A stretch of 64,000 nucleotides of DNA from Paenibacillus sp. PL91 (GTDB lineage: Bacteria; Bacillota; Bacilli; Paenibacillales; Paenibacillaceae). The notes beneath the pieces were generated by a model, which was not told where the DNA came from, made no database searches, and saw only the letters and a program-made list of their open reading frames with translations. The stretch lies in contig NZ_JABBYG020000002.1 in assembly GCF_012935325.2 (NCBI RefSeq), positions 372,001 to 436,000 of the forward strand, read 5' to 3'. Within the stretch, counting starts at the first letter, position 1. Every line of letters starts with the position of its first letter. A program made the position numbers and the translations under genes. Shown piece after piece: positions 58,893 to 64,000 of the stretch.

Positions 58893-58906
58893 TGAGTGCT
58901 TACTCA
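58893..58906. promoter_or_regulatory. Operator 2, near-palindrome TGAGTG-CT-TACTCA
   Basis: A second copy of the operator with one arm mismatch, overlapping the expected transcription start, 25 bases before the exporter start codon. Confidence 0.8.
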
Positions 58907-58930
58907 TTTATAGTTTAAGGAGTGTGAACA

Positions 58931-59698
58931 ATGTTGCTATCGAGCCAAAAAGAACCCTCTGATGACGCTTCAGCTGCGGTAGAAGTACAAGGAATTGCCC
59001 GTTCGTTTGGCGGCCGCGCCGTGCTTGAAGACATAACCCTTTCCATTCCACGTGGCGAGCTATTTGGATTGCTGGGTCCCTCCGGCTCGGGCAAAACGAC
59101 ACTCATCAAGCTGATGACCGGTATTGACCATGCCGATGCAGGAACGGTCCGCATGCTTGGAGAGCCGATGCCGCAGCTGAAAATGCTGCAAGCGTTCGGT
59201 TATATGGCGCAATCGGATGCGCTCTACAACGAACTGACGGGCAAGCAAAATTTAGCTTTTTTTGGCGCGATGTTCGGATTAAAAGGAACGGCGCTGGAAT
59301 CGCGGATTCAGTCCGTATCCAAGCTAGTCGCGTTAACGGATCATCTGAACAAGCAAACCGCAGCCTATTCTGGCGGCATGAAGCGTAGGCTCTCGCTGGC
59401 GATCGCTCTTCTGCATGAGCCGATGCTGCTCGTGCTGGACGAACCTACGGTCGGAATAGACCCTGTCCTGCGCCAATCGATCTGGAAGGAGCTATCTGCA
59501 CTTACCAAGCAAGGAGTAACCATTATCATAACGACACATGTGATGGATGAAGCGGAAAAATGCGATCGGCTTGGCTTGATCCGAGGCGGAAAGCTCATTG
59601 CCGTCGATACGCCGAGTGCGATAATCGAGAAGGCCGGCTGCAATACCATCGAGGAAGCGTTCATCGCGCTTGGCCGCGAAGGAGGAGTTGAAGCATGA
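58931..59698 (+). CDS. ABC transporter ATP-binding protein
   Basis: A 255-residue exporter ATPase: Walker A LLGPSGSGKTTL (about 44-55), Q-loop FGYMAQSDALYNEL, signature YSGGMKRRLSLA (about 146), Walker B LLVLDEPTVGID, H-loop TTHVMDEAE. It forms a typical ABC-2 drug exporter with the permease that overlaps its stop codon by 4 bp. The ATG at 58931 has TAAGGAG upstream. Expression should be repressed through the two operators just upstream, most likely by the TetR protein encoded at the end of the operon. The substrate is unknown. Confidence 0.92.
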   Translation: MLLSSQKEPSDDASAAVEVQGIARSFGGRAVLEDITLSIPRGELFGLLGPSGSGKTTLIKLMTGIDHADAGTVRMLGEPMPQLKMLQAFGYMAQSDALYNELTGKQNLAFFGAMFGLKGTALESRIQSVSKLVALTDHLNKQTAAYSGGMKRRLSLAIALLHEPMLLVLDEPTVGIDPVLRQSIWKELSALTKQGVTIIITTHVMDEAEKCDRLGLIRGGKLIAVDTPSAIIEKAGCNTIEEAFIALGREGGVEA

Positions 59699-60717
59699 GA
59701 ATACGCGCGCTTGCCATTCGTATCATCAAACAGTTCCTTCGTGATAAAAGGACGCTTGCCATGCTATTTCTTGCTCCCCTGCTCATTTTAAGCCTGATGA
59801 AGCTCGTATTTGACGGGCAAGCCGTTTCCCCTGCAATAGGCATGACCCAGCCTCCAGCGGCTATAGCGGAAAAATTAGAGCAATTAAATGCCGACGTAAC
59901 AAGCTATGGCTCAGCGGAAGAAGCGCAGTCGGCAATTGAAAATGGCGAGCTCGATGCCATTCTGCAATTAAACGAAGCCGGAGCGCCCGAGCTAACGCTT
60001 GAAGGGAGCGACCCTTCCATTAACCGTTCCGTATTGATCCTTCTGCAAAAAGCGCTTCAGACAGGCGGAGCAAGTGCCGCACCCGCCGTTTCTTATTTGC
60101 ATGGAGGTCCCGATATGGCCCCTTTCGATTCCTTCGGACCGGTACTCATCGGCTTCTTCTCATTCTTCTTCGTCTTCCTTCTTGCAGGCGTCTCCTTCCT
60201 TAGAGAGCGCACAAGCGGCACTCTGGAGCGATTGCTTGCCACGCCGATTCGCCGCAGTGAGATCGTAGCCGGCTATTTAGCCGGATTCGGCATTTTCACC
60301 CTGCTGCAAGCGTCCTTGATCGCCTGGTATTCCGTCGATGTTCTCGGATTGTATATGGCTGGAAGCATTGGCTATATGCTGATCATTAACTTGTTGTTAT
60401 CATTAACGGCATTAACGCTTGGAACCTTGCTCACATCCTTTGCCAGCAGCGAATTTCAAATTATTCAGTTCATTCCGATCGTCATCGTACCGCAAGCGTT
60501 TTTCTCGGGACTGTTCAATCTCGATGCCATGAACCCGTGGCTGCAAAAGCTGAGCTTCATCATGCCTCTCTATTATGGCGCTGATGCTATGCAAGGCATT
60601 ATGATTCGCGGCGAGGGCTGGGGGGATTTTCAAACGAATGTTTACGTGTTGGTGGGCTTCTCCTTGCTGTTTGCTCTCTTGAACGTGCTCGCACTGAAGA
60701 AGCATCGACGCATGTAG
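59695..60717 (+). CDS. ABC-2 type exporter permease
   Basis: A 340-residue permease with one N-terminal helix (LAMLFLAPLLILSLMKLVF), a short extracytoplasmic domain (about 40-145) and five C-terminal helices (FFSFFFVFLLAGVSFL to VGFSLLFALLNVLAL). RERTSGTLERLLATPIRRSE is the coupling segment that contacts the ATPase. The ATG overlaps the ATPase stop by 4 bp. Multidrug exporters of this size act as homodimers. The TetR gene begins 57 bases downstream. Confidence 0.92.
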   Translation: MRIRALAIRIIKQFLRDKRTLAMLFLAPLLILSLMKLVFDGQAVSPAIGMTQPPAAIAEKLEQLNADVTSYGSAEEAQSAIENGELDAILQLNEAGAPELTLEGSDPSINRSVLILLQKALQTGGASAAPAVSYLHGGPDMAPFDSFGPVLIGFFSFFFVFLLAGVSFLRERTSGTLERLLATPIRRSEIVAGYLAGFGIFTLLQASLIAWYSVDVLGLYMAGSIGYMLIINLLLSLTALTLGTLLTSFASSEFQIIQFIPIVIVPQAFFSGLFNLDAMNPWLQKLSFIMPLYYGADAMQGIMIRGEGWGDFQTNVYVLVGFSLLFALLNVLALKKHRRM

Positions 60718-60731
60718 CAGCGCTATGCTTC

Positions 60732-60740
60732 TGATATAAT
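60732..60740 (+). promoter_or_regulatory. Extended -10 promoter of the tetR gene
   Basis: TGATATAAT, an extended -10 with perfect TATAAT, 34 bases before the start. It would let the repressor be made while the exporter promoter is shut. Confidence 0.5.
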
Positions 60741-60774
60741 AAAAGGAATGGGTATGAGCGAAGGAGTGTCTTAG

Positions 60775-61437
60775 ATGCAAGAACCGGTAGAACAATGGCT
60801 GCAAGAGCTGTTGAAGCTTGATAACGAAGAAGTAAAGATGACGGATAAACAATTAAAAATCGTGCAGGCCGCCTCAGAAATTTTCGCCCAAAAGGGATTT
60901 GCCGCCTCTTCAACAAGTGAAATTGCGCAGCGGGCAGGCGTAGCTGAGGGGACGATTTTCCGCCATTACAAGACGAAAAAGGATTTGCTGTTCTCAATCG
61001 TTGCGCCTGTTATGGCTAAGCTTGTGGCGCCTTTTGTGCTCCGCGATTTCTACAAGGTGCTCGACAGCAGTTATGACAGCATGGATCAATTGCTGCGGGC
61101 CATCATCGAGAATCGCATTGCGTTTGTAGAGCGGCACATTCAGGTTATCAAAATATTTGTCCAAGAAATCCCCTTTCATCCCGACCTTCAGGAGCAGTTT
61201 CATAAGCTCATCCTGACGAAGGTATTTGAAAAGTTCAGCGTCAATATACAGAAGTTTCAGCAGCAGGGCGCAATCGTGGATTGGTCGCCGCTTACGGTCA
61301 TTCGCCTCACAGCCTCCTCCCTAATGGGCTATGTCCTTTTTCGTTCCTTCACTAGTACCCGCACAGACAGCGGCTGGGATGACGAGAAGGAACGGGAAGC
61401 GACCATCACCTTTATTTTGAAAGGCCTTGCTCCCTAA
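60775..61437 (+). CDS. TetR/AcrR-family transcriptional repressor
   Basis: A 220-residue TetR regulator. The DNA-binding domain (about 22-70) reads KIVQAASEIFAQKGFAASST with SEIAQRAGVAEGTIFRHYKT, the classic TetR helix-turn-helix. The C-terminal ligand domain is all helical. The ATG at 60775 follows GAAGGAG. Located just after the ABC exporter genes, it is the likely ligand of the two TGAGT..TACTCA operators upstream of them. Binding by this protein has not been shown. A separate extended -10 promoter appears to drive it. It resembles B. subtilis YerO by context (near a SwrC-like pump). Confidence 0.9.
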   Translation: MQEPVEQWLQELLKLDNEEVKMTDKQLKIVQAASEIFAQKGFAASSTSEIAQRAGVAEGTIFRHYKTKKDLLFSIVAPVMAKLVAPFVLRDFYKVLDSSYDSMDQLLRAIIENRIAFVERHIQVIKIFVQEIPFHPDLQEQFHKLILTKVFEKFSVNIQKFQQQGAIVDWSPLTVIRLTASSLMGYVLFRSFTSTRTDSGWDDEKEREATITFILKGLAP

Positions 61438-61440
61438 TAA

Positions 61441-61487
61441 GAAAAAAAGCCGATGGTTCATCTTGTGATGAACCATCGGCTTTCTTT
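61441..61487. terminator. Bidirectional terminator, tetR / MFS gene
   Basis: A perfect 17-bp stem (61446-61462 with 61467-61483), loop TTGT, A7 before and T-rich after. Confidence 0.9.
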
Positions 61488-61489
61488 GT

Positions 61490-62683
61490 TTATTTGGCAG
61501 TATCTGCTGCGCTTTCCGGGAAGCTGATCTTGTCCAGTTGGCGGAAACGAAGTAGCAAAAGCAGCGCTGCCAAGCACAATATGCCGCCAAGCAAATAAGG
61601 AAGTCCCATTTCAATCGTGAAGAAGAAGGAGCCTAGCAGCGGCCCTGCAATGCGGCCTAAGCTATCCATGGACGAGCTTAGACCGGACGCAACGCCCGTA
61701 CCGACAGTCGTCTTCTGTGTAATGAGCGACGTAACGCATGGCCGGATCAAGGAGTTTCCGATTCCAAATACAGCTAGCGACATCGTAGCCCACCACAAGG
61801 AATGTGCGGCGAGTAGAAGGAAGAATCCAATGGCTGATATGACAAGCCCCAAAGCGATATATTTGGGCTCCTCGCCTTTCTTGATTAATCTGCGAACAAC
61901 GCCGCCCTGCACCAGCGCCCCAACAAATCCGCATACAAAAAATAATATGCCGACCTGCAGCGGAGTCACGTCAAACCGCCTCATCCCAAAAAACTGCAGC
62001 GTAGCTTCCATTCCTGCGAGCGTGAATGTTACAAAAAACGCCAGTACGTACAAATATTTAAGCGGTCCCGTAAAAGCCGCCAGGCGCGATACCCGCTTCT
62101 CCGACTTGCTCCTCCGCTGCTCTGGCGCAAGCGATTCCTTCAGCTTTGCCGCGGCAAGCACGAAGGTAATAAGCGCCAAGGCCGATGCCGCATAAAAAGG
62201 CGTTTCAAGCGTGACCACGCTGAGCAGACCGCCAACGCCCGGTCCAATCGTAAAGCCAAGGCCGATCGACATGCCGACGAGCCCCATTCCCTTTGTCCGT
62301 TCCTCCGGCGGCGTTATGTCAGCAACATACGCCACGATAACGGAGGCGACTGCACCCGAGAACAAACCGCCGAGCACGCGAGATAGATACATGAGCGTCA
62401 AATTGCCCGAGGACAGCCCAAACAGCAAAAAACTCGCTGCAAATCCAAGCACGCCGACTAAAATAATTGGTCGTCTGCCGATGCGGTCGGACAAGCTCCC
62501 CCAGAACGGTGATAGAATGAACGAAACTGCGGAATAAATAGCCAGCATTCGTCCCGTATGTATTTCTGCTTTGCTTGGATCCGCTGCTTGGATAATTTCA
62601 GGCATAACCGGAATGATAATGCCGAACCCTATAAATGTTGTCATTAGAATAGCCATTACAATAAGTATTCGTTTATCTTTCAT
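61490..62683 (-). CDS. MFS drug-exporter family transporter
   Basis: A 397-residue major facilitator with twelve helices, of the DHA1 (TetA/Bmr/NorA) type. Motif A between TM2 and TM3 is GSLSDRIGRRPII, motif C-like GFTIGPGVGG in TM5 marks an antiporter, and SKSEKRVSRL lies in the central cytoplasmic loop. It presumably exchanges protons for lipophilic compounds, and the substrate is unknown. ATG at 62683 with GGAGGGG upstream. Monocistronic, convergent with tetR. Confidence 0.9.
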   Translation of the reverse strand: MKDKRILIVMAILMTTFIGFGIIIPVMPEIIQAADPSKAEIHTGRMLAIYSAVSFILSPFWGSLSDRIGRRPIILVGVLGFAASFLLFGLSSGNLTLMYLSRVLGGLFSGAVASVIVAYVADITPPEERTKGMGLVGMSIGLGFTIGPGVGGLLSVVTLETPFYAASALALITFVLAAAKLKESLAPEQRRSKSEKRVSRLAAFTGPLKYLYVLAFFVTFTLAGMEATLQFFGMRRFDVTPLQVGILFFVCGFVGALVQGGVVRRLIKKGEEPKYIALGLVISAIGFFLLLAAHSLWWATMSLAVFGIGNSLIRPCVTSLITQKTTVGTGVASGLSSSMDSLGRIAGPLLGSFFFTIEMGLPYLLGGILCLAALLLLLRFRQLDKISFPESAADTAK

Positions 62684-62788
62684 GCTGCAACCCCTCCACC
62701 AACCTATGTTACCATATCCTTTTAACCATCATGTATGAACAATTGAAGAACAAATAAGCTTTCTCACAAATTATTAAAAAAATGTAGC

Positions 62789-62816
62789 TTGCATTCCCCC
62801 CTGTATTTGCTATACT
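62789..62816 (+). promoter_or_regulatory. Sigma-A promoter of speA
   Basis: -35 TTGCAT (62789-62794), 16-base spacer with the extended TGC, -10 TATACT (62811-62816), about 44 bases before the start. Confidence 0.55.
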
Positions 62817-62859
62817 CAACTTTGTTTGTTACCTCTAATGAAAGGCAGGGATGATAGCG

Positions 62860-64000
62860 ATGGATCACGATAAAACCCCGCTCTTCACCGCGCTTCGCCG
62901 ACATGCGGAGCAGGATCCCGTTCAGTTTCATATTCCCGGACACAAAAAAGGATTGGGCAGCGACTCGGAATTTCGCGAATTTATAGGCGATAACGCGTTG
63001 TCGATCGATTTAATCAATATAGCACCGCTTGATGACCTGCATCAGCCTACAGGCGTTATTGAAGAAGCGCAGAAGCTGGCTGCTGACGCCTTCGGATCGG
63101 ACTATACCTATTTCTCCGTACAAGGAACTAGCGGCGCGATTATGACCATGATCTTAACGGTATGCGCACCCGGTGACAAAATCATCGTTCCTCGCAATGT
63201 GCACAAATCCATTATGGCTGCCATTATTTTTGCGGGCGCTAGACCAGTATTCATCTCGCCTGCTCGTGACAACAATCTTGGTATCGACCATGGCATCACG
63301 ACTCGCTCCGTCCGCAAAGCACTGGAGCGTCATCCGGATGCCAAAGCCGTGCTCGTTATCAACCCGACCTACTTCGGCATATGCGCCAACCTCAAAGAGA
63401 TTGTCGATCTGGTTCATACCTACGACATACCTGTCCTTGTGGACGAGGCGCATGGCGTGCTCATTCATTTCCATGAGAAGCTGCCGATGTCGGCCATGCA
63501 GGCTGGTGCGGATATGGCTGCGACGAGCGTTCATAAGCTCGGAGGCTCCATGACGCAAAGCTCGGTGCTCAACGTCCGCAAGGGCAGAGTCAACCCGCAC
63601 CGCATTCAGACCGTCATTAGTATGCTGACGACAACGTCGACATCCTACATTTTGCTCGCATCGCTTGATACGTCGAGACGCAATCTTGCTTTGAACGGAC
63701 ATGCTATCGCTGAGCGCGCGATCGAGCTGGCCCAGTATGCCCGTAAGGAAATCAATGAGATTCCAGGCTTATATTGCTTCGGAGAAGAAATTCTCGGCGA
63801 TGAGGCTACCTATGATTACGATCCGACCAAAGTATCCATTCATGTCCGTCACCTTGGCATTACCGGTTACGAGACGGAAAATTGGCTTCGCGACAACTAT
63901 AATGTGGAAATCGAAATGAGCGACATGTATAACATTCTTTGCTTAGTTACGCCTGGAGATACCTCTGACTCCGTATCAAAATTATTAATTGCGCTGCGCG
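62860..64000 (+). CDS. speA: Arginine decarboxylase, 5' part
   Basis: The first 380 residues of a PLP-dependent Orn/Lys/Arg decarboxylase of the aspartate-aminotransferase fold; the gene runs off the right edge (B. subtilis SpeA is 490). It makes agmatine, the first step of polyamine synthesis in Bacillus. Almost every block matches SpeA: FHIPGHKKG, ALSIDLINIAPLDDLHQP, YFSVQGTSGAIMTMIL, VLVDEAHGV (the Asp that pairs with the PLP ring) and ATSVHKLGGS with the Schiff-base Lys near residue 226. Start chosen at the ATG at 62860 for homology. An in-frame ATG three codons earlier is possible, with AAAGG just before it. Confidence 0.95.
   Translation, partial: MDHDKTPLFTALRRHAEQDPVQFHIPGHKKGLGSDSEFREFIGDNALSIDLINIAPLDDLHQPTGVIEEAQKLAADAFGSDYTYFSVQGTSGAIMTMILTVCAPGDKIIVPRNVHKSIMAAIIFAGARPVFISPARDNNLGIDHGITTRSVRKALERHPDAKAVLVINPTYFGICANLKEIVDLVHTYDIPVLVDEAHGVLIHFHEKLPMSAMQAGADMAATSVHKLGGSMTQSSVLNVRKGRVNPHRIQTVISMLTTTSTSYILLASLDTSRRNLALNGHAIAERAIELAQYARKEINEIPGLYCFGEEILGDEATYDYDPTKVSIHVRHLGITGYETENWLRDNYNVEIEMSDMYNILCLVTPGDTSDSVSKLLIALR

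Noticed and set aside
1..64000. tRNA, rRNA, insertion sequence or prophage genes
   Set aside because: No transposase, integrase or phage-like protein and no tRNA- or rRNA-like sequence was recognised on either strand.

Overview
The window looks like a chromosomal segment of a spore-forming, low-to-mid G+C Firmicute of the Paenibacillus type. Nearly every recognisable protein is closest in motif pattern and length to Bacillus/Paenibacillus families (RqcH, YlbF/YlbG, YugN, YlaN, FloT/YuaF, AcsA-AcuA-AcuC, CcpA, YktB, SpeA). Both aminoacyl-tRNA synthetase genes carry T-box leaders, Shine-Dalgarno sequences are strong, and several genes start with TTG or GTG. There are no rRNA or tRNA genes, transposases, phage genes or CRISPR arrays. 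This is core chromosome with one transporter-rich stretch.

Layout. 1-9 kb: the 3' end of rqcH, a LysR-PHP pair, a small unknown gene, ylbF-ylbG, and an XPB-type helicase with its helicase-associated partner. 9-16 kb: a nuclease lipoprotein, a CBS-domain protein, an M20 amidohydrolase, a yugN-like gene with ftsW, an Asp23 protein, a Ca2+/H+ exchanger, ylaN and an N-terminally short HPr-like protein. 16-24 kb: an M29 aminopeptidase with a lipoprotein, a diguanylate cyclase, rpsD with a structured leader, yuaF-floT, and tyrS with a T-box. 25-36 kb: a class A PBP with two FN3 domains, an aldo/keto reductase, a VOC protein, then acsA | acuA-acuC, mtnN and ccpA, a carbon-control neighbourhood also seen in B. 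subtilis but without acuB. 36-49 kb: VanZ and PfpI proteins, an EIICBA PTS permease with ptsI, a Q/N-rich protein, aroK-aroA, gndA, and proS with a T-box. 49-64 kb: an ABC-2 exporter (ATPase plus two permeases) divergent from a histidine kinase/response regulator pair, arranged like LnrJKLMN; a SwrC-like RND pump; an ABC exporter with a TetR regulator; an MFS exporter; and the 5' part of speA.

Regulation that can be read directly includes two T-boxes, an S4-type leader, a putative cre in the acsA 5' region, a 19-bp palindrome between the ABC exporter and its two-component system, and two near-identical TetR-type palindromes flanking the promoter of the other ABC exporter. Many convergent pairs share one bidirectional terminator.

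The most unusual structure is a dispersed element of about 38 bp. It contains an AGCATATGCT-like palindrome and an AGGTTTGC-TAC-GCAAACCT hairpin, and always sits in the same orientation directly before a TTTAGGAGG-type Shine-Dalgarno. It occurs before ylbG (three tandem units), the yugN-like gene (one unit with compensatory stem changes) and acuC (two units). A degenerate copy precedes the PTS permease. At the two intra-operon loci it fills the gap exactly from the upstream stop codon to the downstream ribosome binding site. I know of no described family for it.
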